Numbered from the stretch's first letter, positions 50,121 to 59,462 are shown. The stretch is DNA of 64,000 nucleotides from an uncultured Clostridia bacterium (GCA_938045615.1 CALIBC010000179.1:1-64000); one strand, 5' to 3'. Numbers and translations are program-made. Notes: generated by a model not told the origin, from the letters alone.

Positions 50121-52358
50121 ATGAGCAGGATTCTTAGGACTCATACAAAACAAAGAATGGGAAAAATAAAAGTAATGTTTCCAAAAGCACTTGCGGCGTG
50201 TGTTTGCGTTGCCATGGTTTTAGTTTTAGGTAACATGGGCAAGCCCGATGTAAGTGCCGCGACCAAGAGCAAGTTGAAAGTGAAATCATCGGTAAAGAGC
50301 AAGGTGATCGACGTTAAAGGCGTAACAAAACTTTCGGTTAAGGGAATTAAGGCGGGCAAGCTGAAATTTAAATCAAGCAGCAAGAAGATTGCAAAAGTAA
50401 GCAAATCGGGAGTTGTAAAGGGGGTAAAACCGGGCAAGGCAACTATCACCGTCGTTTCAAAGAAAAATAAGAAGTCAAAGGGAAAGATTAAGATCAAGGT
50501 TAAGAATTTGAAGCCTTCGGCTCTGACTTTGAACCATGATAAGCTTAGTCTGCAGGAAGGCGCTAAAGAGACCCTGACGGCAAAGGCATCTCCTGCGGGA
50601 GTATATTGTCCGGTTTCGTTCAGTTCGAGTTCTCCACAGAACGTGACCGTAAGCGGTAAGGGTGCGGTGTCTGCACTTAAGGTCGGAAATGCCGTAATTA
50701 CGGTAAAGTCCAAAGAAAAGAACGCAAGCGGTAAGTTTATAAAGAAGACGGTAGCTGTAGATGTTACGGCAAAAGAGGCGGCAAAAAAGCCTGGCGTAAC
50801 ACCTAAAAAACCTGCCGACAATTCCAAGAAGCCTAATCCGTCAACATCCGAAGATGAAGGAAAACTTGCGGACGGGACTTGGTACGGAGTTGCGGAGGAC
50901 GGAAAGGGATACAACTTTGATCAGGAAGGTCCCAATATAGTAAAAGTAGAGATTTCAAACGGCAAAATAGCTGACACCGATATCGTCAAAGCCGTGGTGG
51001 ACAGCGGTTACACGAAGGGTAACGATATTTTGAAATTCGTGAAGGGACTCAAAAGTACCGACGATGTGGAAAAGCAATTGAACGACTACAAAGGCTCCGC
51101 ATATGATGCCGTGGCGGGAGCCAGCATGACCGCAAGGAGACATTTGAGCGCGGTCAAGAATGCACTCAAGAGATCCAAAAAGTATGACAAGGATAAGATC
51201 GAGCAGAAAGTCAATTACTATGATTTCAAAGTAAGACCGGCAGGAAATGTTAGCGGAGAAACTTTGGATTTGAGCAAAGCGGTGTTTAACGTTTATCTTA
51301 AGGACGGTAAAGACGGCAAGGGCAATAAAAAGGTGGAAGTTCCCTATGACAAGCTCGGCGAGTACGGGATCAAAGCTACACCGGCTCACGGCAGCAAGCT
51401 CCCTGAGGTTGGAACGAATTTTACGGTCAATTTCAGGAGTGAGGAGTCGCTAATCAACATTCCTCTCAGATTGCAAGTTCAGAAGGCTTATAAATATTGT
51501 TATGCGACACACGTTATTGTGACGTACGAGAACGGTGAAACGGAAAAGATAGACTTGAACGATAATGATTTCTCCTATACTCTCAAGGCTAAGGCTGAAG
51601 TGAGCAAGATGGAGATATACCGCGGTGAGACGTTCTTGAAAGAAGCGGTAAAGCAATCTTATGGATGGGTCTTCGATCTTAAAGGCATAAAGACTCCCGA
51701 CGGTTTTGATTTCTGGAGATTTGAGCAGTACAATATCAAGGTAGAACCTCTCAAAGACGATTCACCTGTAACTTCTTTTGACATCGACACCAAAAACCTT
51801 ACTAAGTCCTATGGAGTAGGGGAAAAGCTGAATTTGAGCGGATTGAAAATAAAAGCCACCACCCAAAAGGGAACCAATAAAGAATTCAAGAACTGGGAAG
51901 AATGTGCAAATGCAGGCTTCAAGGCTGAACCCGGGAACGGTTACGAGTTCACGAATGCGGATGTCGGTAAAAAGACAATTACAATTTCTTACAAGGCGGA
52001 AGGCGGAGAAGAACTGAAAAAGACCTTTGAGATAGAAGTGATTTCCAAGGATGATTTTATCCCGGCAAGGATTGACATCTACGATGACGAATATAATCTT
52101 ATAAAGCAGATCACTGTCTCGGAAGAGGAGTTCAAGAATAAGGGAGGACGCTTGGTATATCCTTCCGTTGAAATTGACAAGAAGTACGAGCAGCTCTGGA
52201 AAGACGGAAAGTTCACCGCCGGCGCATTTAACAAAAAGGATGCACTTTTACAGGTAAAAACCACAAGAAAAGGTGCGATGCTCACGGTTGAATTCCTCGG
52301 ATATAAGATCGATGAAGAGGCCAATGCATATGCGATGATCAAATTCAAATTTGTGTAG
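50121..52358 (+). CDS. Secreted Ig-like protein with FMN-binding domain
   Basis: A 745-residue exported protein. A signal peptide (basic start, hydrophobic core at about 24-37, cut near SAA 46-47) is followed by two Lys-rich bacterial Ig-like (Big2) domains (about 48-130 and 131-215). A Pro/Lys/Ser linker leads to an FMN_bind domain (about 245-350), which opens DGTWYG and has DAVAGASMTARR where the covalent-flavin motif normally reads SGATxTS. Two further Ig-like domains complete the C-terminal part. There is no LPxTG or SLH anchor, so the very basic front domains may hold it to the wall. AAAGGAGA precedes ATG 50121. Possibly a surface electron-transfer protein. Confidence 0.8.
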   Translation: MSRILRTHTKQRMGKIKVMFPKALAACVCVAMVLVLGNMGKPDVSAATKSKLKVKSSVKSKVIDVKGVTKLSVKGIKAGKLKFKSSSKKIAKVSKSGVVKGVKPGKATITVVSKKNKKSKGKIKIKVKNLKPSALTLNHDKLSLQEGAKETLTAKASPAGVYCPVSFSSSSPQNVTVSGKGAVSALKVGNAVITVKSKEKNASGKFIKKTVAVDVTAKEAAKKPGVTPKKPADNSKKPNPSTSEDEGKLADGTWYGVAEDGKGYNFDQEGPNIVKVEISNGKIADTDIVKAVVDSGYTKGNDILKFVKGLKSTDDVEKQLNDYKGSAYDAVAGASMTARRHLSAVKNALKRSKKYDKDKIEQKVNYYDFKVRPAGNVSGETLDLSKAVFNVYLKDGKDGKGNKKVEVPYDKLGEYGIKATPAHGSKLPEVGTNFTVNFRSEESLINIPLRLQVQKAYKYCYATHVIVTYENGETEKIDLNDNDFSYTLKAKAEVSKMEIYRGETFLKEAVKQSYGWVFDLKGIKTPDGFDFWRFEQYNIKVEPLKDDSPVTSFDIDTKNLTKSYGVGEKLNLSGLKIKATTQKGTNKEFKNWEECANAGFKAEPGNGYEFTNADVGKKTITISYKAEGGEELKKTFEIEVISKDDFIPARIDIYDDEYNLIKQITVSEEEFKNKGGRLVYPSVEIDKKYEQLWKDGKFTAGAFNKKDALLQVKTTRKGAMLTVEFLGYKIDEEANAYAMIKFKFV

Positions 52359-52479
52359 ACTAAAGTTAATAAAGCAAAGTAAGTTGTTTTCGTACAAAAA
52401 TAACTGAAAACAGTGAATGCGGATGGGCATGAGCGGATACGAACGTACACGTTTGCGGCGATTGCCCGTCTGTTTCTTA

Positions 52480-52507
52480 CCCCGCGGCAAGGAGGCCGCG
52501 GGGTTTT
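52480..52507 (+). terminator. Terminator of the Ig/FMN gene
   Basis: CCCCGCGGC pairs with GCCGCGGGG and is followed by TTTT. Confidence 0.85.
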
Positions 52508-52652
52508 AAGATTTTCGGCATCCGATTCTCCGGATCCTGAAAGCGGGAATTGCGGACATCCCCCCTCGTGAACTTTAATCTACAACTCTGTGCAAAAGTG
52601 TGATATATTTAGACTGCCAGACGACATTTTTTATGTTTTAAAAGAGGATTAT

Positions 52653-54479
52653 ATGAAAAAGAAGTTGGAAGATTACTGGTATAAGGATATAAGAGAAATA
52701 ATCACACTGAAAGAAATGCTTGATGGGAGTGTGGAACTGTTTGCCGACAACCCCGCATTCTGGGTAAAAGAGAAGAAAGGCGCCGGGTACAAGGCGATTT
52801 CGTACGGACTGCTGAAACGTGACATTGCCGCAATCGGAACCGGACTCGGATTGGGTAAGCTCAGCCAGAAGGCAACGGACGGAGATCTGCCGGGCAAAAG
52901 AATTGCGGTTATGGGACAGGGGTGCTACGAGTGGATCTGTTCATATCTTGCGATTGTGAACGGGGGCGGAGTCGTGGTTCCGATAGATAAAGAACTTTCG
53001 GAAGCGGAAATCGGAAATCTTCTTGCCGCATCAGAGTGCGATACTGTATTTTGCACTTATGAGGAATGCGATAAACTTGAAGGAATCGGGCGCATAAAGA
53101 GTTTGATAGTGATGGAAATGTACGGCGACAGAACGGATGCTGATTCAAAGCCGATACCGGAGGTTTCGGAATCCGGACTCGAAAGGCTGAAAAGACTTCT
53201 CCCCGACGCAGAGGTGTCGCTGTGGAAAGAATCTCTCATGGCGGGAGAAGAACTTATCGCGAACGGCGATGTAAGCTATGAGAATATAGGGGTCGATCCG
53301 GACAAAACATCTGTAATACTGTTTACGTCGGGAACCACAGGCAATCCCAAAGGGGTTATGTTGAGTCAGAGGAATATAACGGCAAACATAATGGATGTTT
53401 GTAAAATCTGCAACGTCAAAACTATGGACAAGACTTTGTCGCTTTTGCCGATCCACCATACGTACGAATGCACTCTGGGAATGCTTCTGGTTCTGTACAG
53501 AGGTGCAAGCACAGCGTTCTGCGAGGGCATGAAGTATATACCGCAGAATATGAAAGAAGCACAGAATACCGTAATAATCGTCGTTCCGAGGGTTCTGGAA
53601 ATGCTGCACAGCAGGATACGGAAGTCTGTCAGGAAGCAGGGGAAAGAAAATTTATTCAGGAAGATATTGAATTTCAACAGACGTCTTCGCAGGCTTCATA
53701 TCGACGGTGGACGTCGCATGTTCAAAGCCGTAATCGACGAGATGGGCGGAAAACTACGGATAGTAATCACCGGCGCGGCCGCGCTTTCTCCGCAGATATA
53801 CAGAGATTTTGAGGATATGGGCATTACGATCCTTCAGGGTTACGGCATGACGGAATGCACGCCGCTGATAGCCGGAACCCCGATGAAAGCCGTAGCCGAG
53901 AGATATAGAAAAGCGGGTTCTGTCGGAGTTACCGTGGATACGGGTGAAACTAAGATTATAGACAAAGATGAGAGCGGTATCGGTGAGATTCTGTACCGGG
54001 GGCCAAATGTGATGCAGGGGTATTATAAAATGCCCGATGAAACGGCGGAAGTTCTGGACGAGGACGGATGGCTTCATACGGGTGATCTTGGATTCATCGA
54101 CCCCGACGGATGGGTTTATCTTACGGGTCGGACAAAGAACATAATCGTTACGGCGACGGGAGAAAACGTGTATCCCGAGGAAATAGAAGAGTATATAAAC
54201 GGCAACAGATTCATCGAAGATTCAATGGTTTTCCCGCACAGGCGCGAAGAGGGAGAAAACGTTGGAATTCAGATTCTCCCTGCGGCTGAAGAGATAGAGG
54301 AACATTTCGGCAGAGAACCGTCTCATGAAGAACTGGAAGTTTTCTTTAAAGAAGAGATAAATGAAATGAATCAGAGCCTCCCCGTGTATAAGCGAATAAA
54401 GGATGTCTTTGTAAGGCGGGAAGACTTTGTACGCACCACAACAAAAAAGATACGCAGGCAGGACAACATGATTCTGTGA
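52653..54479 (+). CDS. AMP-forming acyl-CoA synthetase (FadD-like)
   Basis: Activates a carboxylic acid, probably a long-chain fatty acid, as acyl-adenylate and then acyl-CoA. The 608-residue protein has the P-loop-like LFTSGTTGNPKGV, the GYGMTECTP motif, HTGDLGFIDPDGW, the hinge GRTKNIIV and the C-terminal catalytic Lys near TTTKKIRRQ. ATG 52653 was chosen because AGAGGA lies before it and the protein then starts like its relatives; an upstream in-frame ATG at 52590 has none. Substrate chain length cannot be told. Confidence 0.9.
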   Translation: MKKKLEDYWYKDIREIITLKEMLDGSVELFADNPAFWVKEKKGAGYKAISYGLLKRDIAAIGTGLGLGKLSQKATDGDLPGKRIAVMGQGCYEWICSYLAIVNGGGVVVPIDKELSEAEIGNLLAASECDTVFCTYEECDKLEGIGRIKSLIVMEMYGDRTDADSKPIPEVSESGLERLKRLLPDAEVSLWKESLMAGEELIANGDVSYENIGVDPDKTSVILFTSGTTGNPKGVMLSQRNITANIMDVCKICNVKTMDKTLSLLPIHHTYECTLGMLLVLYRGASTAFCEGMKYIPQNMKEAQNTVIIVVPRVLEMLHSRIRKSVRKQGKENLFRKILNFNRRLRRLHIDGGRRMFKAVIDEMGGKLRIVITGAAALSPQIYRDFEDMGITILQGYGMTECTPLIAGTPMKAVAERYRKAGSVGVTVDTGETKIIDKDESGIGEILYRGPNVMQGYYKMPDETAEVLDEDGWLHTGDLGFIDPDGWVYLTGRTKNIIVTATGENVYPEEIEEYINGNRFIEDSMVFPHRREEGENVGIQILPAAEEIEEHFGREPSHEELEVFFKEEINEMNQSLPVYKRIKDVFVRREDFVRTTTKKIRRQDNMIL

Positions 54480-54497
54480 GTTCCTGCGCGCAGTGCC

Positions 54498-54600
54498 AAC
54501 GCTTAAGAAGTCGTACCTCTTGCACAGTACTATAACTTAGGATGTCGTATCTCTTGCCCGGTGTTATAACTTAAGATACCGTATCGCTTTATAAATCTGG
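54498..54600 (-). repeat. 34-bp degenerate tandem copies of the P2-ATPase gene end
   Basis: On the plus strand AACTTAAGATACCGTATCGC (54568 on) is the end of the coding region. A 34-bp copy lies at 54534-54567 (it spans the stop codon) and a 36-bp copy at 54498-54533. Each has the pattern AACTTARGATRYCGTAYCTC. Confidence 0.75.
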
Positions 54601-57161
54601 ATCAGCAGCGTCGGTAAGAACGACAGTCCCCAGACTATGCAGAGAAGAGTTGTCGAGAGCGAAGCAACGTTGAAAAGGCGCGAAAAAAACGGTAACAGGA
54701 GCAACATGTGAAGCAGCGCCGCGCCGATTACGAAAGCGCCTATCGTATATAAATTGGTGGTTATACCAAGTTTCAGTATGCCGTCTTTTCCGCGGCAGTT
54801 GAAACCGTGCCAGAGTCGTGCCAGGCATAGCGTCGCAAAAGCCATGGTCGATCCTGTGGTAATATCCAAAGAAAGGACACCCGGCACAGCCGACATCGAC
54901 AATAGATCTTCATGGTGAAGTCCGATCAGAAAAGCCGTAATCGTTGAAACCGCAATCAAAAAACCTGTAACACAGATTTCTTTCAGCGTGGGGGGATTCA
55001 GTACGGATTCGTTTCTGAGACGCGGTTTTTCGTGAATCAGTGCGGGATTTGACGGCTCCATGCTTATGGCAAGCGCGGGCAGACTGTCGGTTATCAGATT
55101 GATGAACAGCAGTTGCACCGCGGTAAAAGGCGAAGGCAAAGCTACCAGAGACGCATACAGCACGGCAAAGATTCCGGCGGCGTTTCCGGAAAGCAAAAAT
55201 TTGATTGCGTTTTTGATGTTGGCATAGACATTTCTGCCGTTTAAAACTGATTTTATGATGGTCGCAAAGTTGTCATCGGTCAGTATCATGGAAGCTGACT
55301 CCTTTGCCACCTCGGTTCCCGTAATACCCATTGCAACGCCCACATCGGCACTTTTCAGCGCAGGTCCGTCGTTGACTCCGTCACCGGTCATTGCTACTAT
55401 ATTGCCGGATTCCTGCCATGCGTTGACGATCCTGATCTTATTATCGGGAGACACCCTCGCATAAACAGAAATGTGGGAAAGCTTGTCATTCAATTCATCC
55501 TGACTCATGGCATCAAGTTCAGGACCTGTTATCGCAAGATCTCCTTCTTTCATTATCCCTATTCTCGATGCTATCGCCGATGCCGTTATCTTGTGGTCAC
55601 CCGTAATCATTATAGGCTTTATACCTGCGGAAACACAGTCCTCCACGGCCTTTGCGGATTCCTCACGCGGAGGATCCATCTCCGCAATCAATCCTATATA
55701 AGTCAGATCGAATTCATCGCCCGCAGATAACTCCGGCTTTGTGTCAAAAAGTTTCTGCGCAAAAGCCAGCACTCTCAGACCGTTGTCGGAAAGTCTGAAG
55801 TTTTCATCGTGAATCGAGTTTTTCTCATCATCCGTGAGGTTGGTACTTCTTGAAAGTATGACGTCCAAAGCACCTTTGGTGTACATTATGAATTTTCCGT
55901 TCTCTGCGGCGTGCAGAGTACTCATTAGTTTTCTGTCGGAGTCAAAAGGCACCTCTCCAAGACGGGGAAAAGCCTGCTTTGCGTTTTCATACCCGCTGCA
56001 GTCGTCGCAGGTTCTTCCGTAGTAGTCTATCAGTGCCGTTTCCGTGGGATCTCCCACTGTGCCGCCGGCGACAACGCTGGTATCGTTGCAGAGCAGAGCC
56101 GCACGGCATAGGGACTTCGCCATGCCGTCAAGCGGACTTTCATGCTCTACCGTCATTTTGTTTTGTGTCAAAGTGCCGGTTTTGTCCGAACAGACCACCG
56201 AAACGCAGCCAAGCCCCTCTACAGCTTCCAGTTTCTTGATTATGGCATTCTGCTCCGCCATTCGGGAGGTTCCTATTGCAAGTGAAATGGTTATTATGGA
56301 AGAAAGCGCCTCCGGAATCGCAGCGACTGCCAGAGCCACGGCGAAAAGCATGGCCTCCATAATCTCCATGCCGCGGTATGCGCTGAGTCCGAAAACCATG
56401 AGGCATATCACTATGATGCCGACAGAAAGCTTTTTACTGAAAGAATCCATCGTTACCTGAAGAGGAGTTTTTCGCTCTTTTGTCTCATTCATAAGACCGG
56501 CGATTCTGCCGAGTTCAGTGCTTTTCCCTACTCCGGTGGTGATTATGGTGGCGCGTCCGTATGTTATGAGAGAACCCGAAAAAACCATATTCACACGATC
56601 TCCGAGTGCGACATCGGAATCGGTGATGATTTTATCACTCTTTTCCACACTCTCCGATTCACCCGTAAGGGAACTTTCGTTTGATTTCAAGGAGAAATTC
56701 TTTATTATTCTGCCGTCGCCCGGAACTATGTCTCCGGCCTCAAGCAATACTATATCACCGCATACGAGCTTATCCGCGGGTATTATCTGCTTTTTTCCGT
56801 TTCTGAAAACCTTGGCGGTAGGGGATGAAAGTTTTTTCAGACTGTCGAGTGACTGCTGCGCCTTGACGGTCTGCACCGTCCCCAAAGCCGCATTCAATAT
56901 CAGTACGATGATGATCACCAGCGTGCTCTCGAAGTTCCCGGTACTTGCGGAAATCAGCGCCGCAATGATCAGTATAATGACAAGCAGATCCTTAAACTGC
57001 TCCGCAAATATTGAAAAAAGTGACCTCTGCGCCTTTTCTTCCAATTTGTTCGCTCCGAATTCTTCACGATTTTTTTCAACCTGTTCATCGCTCAGACCCG
57101 CAAGATCCGACGAAAATTTTTTAAACATATCTTCAATTTTATAATTGTAAAATGCCTTCAT
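54564..57161 (-). CDS. P2-type cation ATPase under a manganese riboswitch
   Basis: A 865-residue P-type pump of the Ca2+/Mn2+ (P2A) group in the cytoplasmic membrane. It has the N-terminal FGANKL segment, TGES, the M4 motif PEAL (the PEGL/PEAL ligand site), DKTGTLT at D326, MTGDGVNDGPALK and the M6 ligand set NLITD. These N, T and D residues match the ion site of calcium pumps. The yybP-ykoY riboswitch upstream points to Mn2+ export, as in YoaB-type pumps, though Ca2+ is possible. GAGG precedes ATG 57161. The final codons are echoed in tandem repeats beyond the stop. Confidence 0.9.
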   Translation of the reverse strand: MKAFYNYKIEDMFKKFSSDLAGLSDEQVEKNREEFGANKLEEKAQRSLFSIFAEQFKDLLVIILIIAALISASTGNFESTLVIIIVLILNAALGTVQTVKAQQSLDSLKKLSSPTAKVFRNGKKQIIPADKLVCGDIVLLEAGDIVPGDGRIIKNFSLKSNESSLTGESESVEKSDKIITDSDVALGDRVNMVFSGSLITYGRATIITTGVGKSTELGRIAGLMNETKERKTPLQVTMDSFSKKLSVGIIVICLMVFGLSAYRGMEIMEAMLFAVALAVAAIPEALSSIITISLAIGTSRMAEQNAIIKKLEAVEGLGCVSVVCSDKTGTLTQNKMTVEHESPLDGMAKSLCRAALLCNDTSVVAGGTVGDPTETALIDYYGRTCDDCSGYENAKQAFPRLGEVPFDSDRKLMSTLHAAENGKFIMYTKGALDVILSRSTNLTDDEKNSIHDENFRLSDNGLRVLAFAQKLFDTKPELSAGDEFDLTYIGLIAEMDPPREESAKAVEDCVSAGIKPIMITGDHKITASAIASRIGIMKEGDLAITGPELDAMSQDELNDKLSHISVYARVSPDNKIRIVNAWQESGNIVAMTGDGVNDGPALKSADVGVAMGITGTEVAKESASMILTDDNFATIIKSVLNGRNVYANIKNAIKFLLSGNAAGIFAVLYASLVALPSPFTAVQLLFINLITDSLPALAISMEPSNPALIHEKPRLRNESVLNPPTLKEICVTGFLIAVSTITAFLIGLHHEDLLSMSAVPGVLSLDITTGSTMAFATLCLARLWHGFNCRGKDGILKLGITTNLYTIGAFVIGAALLHMLLLLPFFSRLFNVASLSTTLLCIVWGLSFLPTLLIQIYKAIRYLKL

Positions 57162-57224
57162 CCGATTCCTCTTTCACTTTTCCTGTGTGTCCATTTCGTT
57201 TCCCTAAAAGAATATCTTTGTAGA

Positions 57225-57271
57225 GTAAAAAAGACTCTCGAGCGACCCCAAAAAGCCACCTCGAAAGTCTT
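57225..57271 (-). terminator. Riboswitch terminator before the P2-ATPase
   Basis: Minus strand AAGACTTTCGAG pairs with CTCGAGAGTCTT (one G-T pair) and is followed by TTTTTTA. It overlaps the 3' part of the yybP-ykoY aptamer, as expected for an expression platform. Confidence 0.85.
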
Positions 57272-57365
57272 GCCGTTTCAAGTAAGTGCGGATCATATTC
57301 GATCGTGTGTTGACGCAGTTTACCACAGCAGTAAAAGTGCTGCCGGCTACTCCCCTTCTCGATAT
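57250..57365 (-). promoter_or_regulatory. yybP-ykoY (Mn2+) riboswitch
   Basis: Read on the minus strand from about 57360: GAGAAGGGGAGTAGCC, a hairpin arm with GGCAGCACTTTTACTGCTG, then CTGCGTCAACAC and, further on, GGCAAGACTTTCGAGGTGG. These are the conserved pieces of the yybP-ykoY aptamer, including the two loops that hold Mn2+. The terminator follows, so Mn2+ should raise expression of the pump. Confidence 0.88.
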
Positions 57366-57371
57366 CAACTC

Positions 57372-57400
57372 ACTATAACATGTAGAAGGAGAGTGTGCAA
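57372..57400 (-). promoter_or_regulatory. Promoter of the riboswitch-P2-ATPase unit
   Basis: Minus strand TTGCAC (57400-57395), a 17-base spacer and TATAGT (57377-57372), just upstream of the aptamer. Confidence 0.7.
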
Positions 57401-57607
57401 GAAAACGGTGTCAAGTTTTGTGCTTTTTTGTCGAGGTTGCAAAAAATATTTTGCACAATTGAATTTACATGTTTATTTTTGAAATAACGGGTATCATATA
57501 CGGGAAGGTTAGCAAAATTTAACGGAATCGCCGTTGATTTACCTGAAAATGAGTTGAAAAATCAAATTAGAAGTGAATTGAAGATGAATTGAAAAGGAGA
57601 AAAAAAT

Positions 57608-58171
57608 ATGTCGTTAATTGGAAAAGAAATTGGGGATTTTTGTCTAGAAGCGTATCATGACAACAATTTTAAGACCATAAAAAAAGAAGATGTACTCGGG
57701 AAATGGAGTGTGTTTTTCTTCTATCCTGCGGATTTCACATTCGTGTGTCCGACTGAGTTGGAAGATCTTGCGGAGCAGTACGATGAATTCAAGAAAGCGG
57801 ATTGTGAAGTTTATTCGATATCGTGTGACTCGCATTTTGTGCACAAACAGTGGCATGAGCAGTCGGAGAAGATCAAAAAGATCCAGTACCCTATGTTGGC
57901 GGATCCTGCGCATGTACTGGCAAAGGACTTTGAAGTTCTTATCGAGGCCGACGGTATGACCGAGCGTGGGAGCTTTATCGTCAATCCCGAGGGCAAGATC
58001 GTGGCTTATGAAGTCGTTGCCGGCAATATAGGAAGAAATGCGGAAGAACTTTTGAGAAAAGTCCAGGCGAGCCAATTTGTTGCAGAACACGGGGACAACG
58101 TTTGCCCCGCCAAATGGAGGCCGGGACAGGAAACGCTGAAACCGGGCATGGACTTGGTTGGAAAGCTCTAA
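57608..58171 (+). CDS. ahpC: Peroxiredoxin AhpC type
   Basis: A 187-residue two-Cys peroxiredoxin that reduces hydrogen peroxide and alkyl peroxides. The peroxidatic Cys lies in FVCPTE and the resolving Cys in NVCPAKW, with the conserved Thr and Arg of the active site. Length is typical of AhpC. AAAAGGAG precedes the ATG. No ahpF follows, so its electron donor must be encoded elsewhere. TTGCAC 57451, 17 bases and TATTTT 57474-57479 may be its promoter. Confidence 0.95.
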   Translation: MSLIGKEIGDFCLEAYHDNNFKTIKKEDVLGKWSVFFFYPADFTFVCPTELEDLAEQYDEFKKADCEVYSISCDSHFVHKQWHEQSEKIKKIQYPMLADPAHVLAKDFEVLIEADGMTERGSFIVNPEGKIVAYEVVAGNIGRNAEELLRKVQASQFVAEHGDNVCPAKWRPGQETLKPGMDLVGKL

Positions 58172-58351
58172 TCCCCGGGAGCAAAAGACATCTGCAAGGT
58201 ATGACAAACCCTGCGGAATCTGCCGAAACCCATCAAAATTCATATAACTAATATCATGTGGTTTGCAGGTGTGTCCTGTAACAGAAATGCCGTATCCGGA
58301 TTGCCTGGGATGCGGCATTTGCGCATACTTCCGTCGCTACACCGGTCAAAA

Positions 58352-58813
58352 TCATTTTTTGCGCAACTTTTTTCCCAAAAAACCGAAAAGTCTCGACGCA
58401 TCCTCGATCGCATTGCTCGCGTGCGTGTAGTCCGTATAAGTTCCGTCTTCGATCATCCGTTTTCTGTTTTGCGCGATCATCTCGCTCTCAAGTTCGGTGG
58501 CTGCGCCGGAGATCATTCCCTTTACGCTTTCCTTTGCAAAGTCCTTGGCGAATTTCTTGTCGAATCCTTTGAAGTAATTCGTCTTTCCTTGTGGGATCGG
58601 TGTGCAGCCGGAAATCAATGAATTATAACGCGCCGAAAGACCCTCCGACTCGAACATGCGCTCAAAGTCCTGCCAGCTTGAAGAGCGCTCGCCAAGCTGA
58701 TTGATTTCAGCCACAAGCGACTCGTACTCCTGCCTCTTGTCGGCGGGCACCTCCATGTAATTTCCGAAAATACTCAACTTTGCATCCACCATATTTTTAA
58801 TATCAGCGTTCAT
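58352..58813 (-). CDS. Hypothetical cytoplasmic protein, 153 residues
   Basis: No family recognised. The sequence is largely helical and charged: MNADIKNMVDAKLS, then a helix with ESLVAEINQLGERSSSWQDF, and a C-terminal part ending GFLGKKLRKK. There is no signal peptide, membrane helix or Cys cluster. ATG 58813 follows TTGGAGAT. It stands alone, convergent with ahpC and divergent from tmRNA. Codon use looks like that of its neighbours, so it is probably a real gene. Confidence 0.65.
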   Translation of the reverse strand: MNADIKNMVDAKLSIFGNYMEVPADKRQEYESLVAEINQLGERSSSWQDFERMFESEGLSARYNSLISGCTPIPQGKTNYFKGFDKKFAKDFAKESVKGMISGAATELESEMIAQNRKRMIEDGTYTDYTHASNAIEDASRLFGFLGKKLRKK

Positions 58814-59097
58814 GATTATCTCCAATCCGTTTCTGTATAAACTCGTCCATCGGCATTCCTATCGGTATTATAGTACATTCGCACGTGCCGGATGTCAATG
58901 TTTCGCATCCGTTTTGCACTCACAGCCGCGGTATAGGATTTGCTTTGCAAATTAACACAAACTAACTGCGGATGCCCTGATCATGATAGGGAAAAGATCG
59001 GGTTTTCTTTTTTTCGTTTTGGTGTATAATATTGATGCAAGGCACATTCTTGAAAAACACAGAGCTTGTCGCATGTATGCAAAAGAGATATGATTGC
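58814..59097 (+). promoter_or_regulatory. Spacer with the likely tmRNA promoter
   Basis: No gene. TATAAT at 59025-59030, 68 bases before the mature tmRNA, is the likely -10 box; the -35 region (near 59002) is poor. CCCTGATC and GATCGGG (58975-59003) can form a hairpin followed by T residues, possibly a terminator. Confidence 0.45.
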
Positions 59098-59453
59098 GGG
59101 GGTGTAAAGGTTTCGACGGGGGTGCGGAAAAAGCATAAGCGAGCCGTAGTCGCCCAGTCTACGTAAAAAAGGGTCGTTTAAATATAAACGCTAAAGAAAA
59201 TAATAATTTTGCACTTGCTGCGTAAGCGGCGTGCGGTCAGTTGCGGTTTGCCTGTAGACCGTTAACCTGATCTCGAATCATATAGGAAGCCCTTGCGAAA
59301 GTTCCCGGGTTCGCAAGGTAACAACGGGATAGTGAACTTATCGGTTTTCCGTCGGATCGGCATGCGTCACGAATTTCAAATCGTCGGATGCGCTCGGAGA
59401 AATTGCTTTGGAAGTGCTTTCGGACATGGGTTCGACTCCCATCATCTCCACCA
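59098..59453 (+). ncRNA. ssrA: Transfer-messenger RNA
   Basis: Rescues stalled ribosomes. The 5' end GGGGGTGTAAAGGTTTCGAC and the 3' end GGTTCGACTCCCATCATCTC plus CACCA are the tRNA-like parts, and the acceptor GGGGGTG pairs with CATCTCC. The tag frame at 59190-59225 reads AKENNNFALAA followed by TAA, with the usual hydrophobic ALAA ending that sends products to ClpXP. One-piece form, 356 bases. Confidence 0.97.
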
Positions 59454-59462
59454 TTTTTGAAG

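Noticed and set aside
3711..54600. Intergenic repeats as a CRISPR array or REP family
   Set aside because: Units differ from site to site, are tandem without regular unique spacers, and no cas genes are seen.
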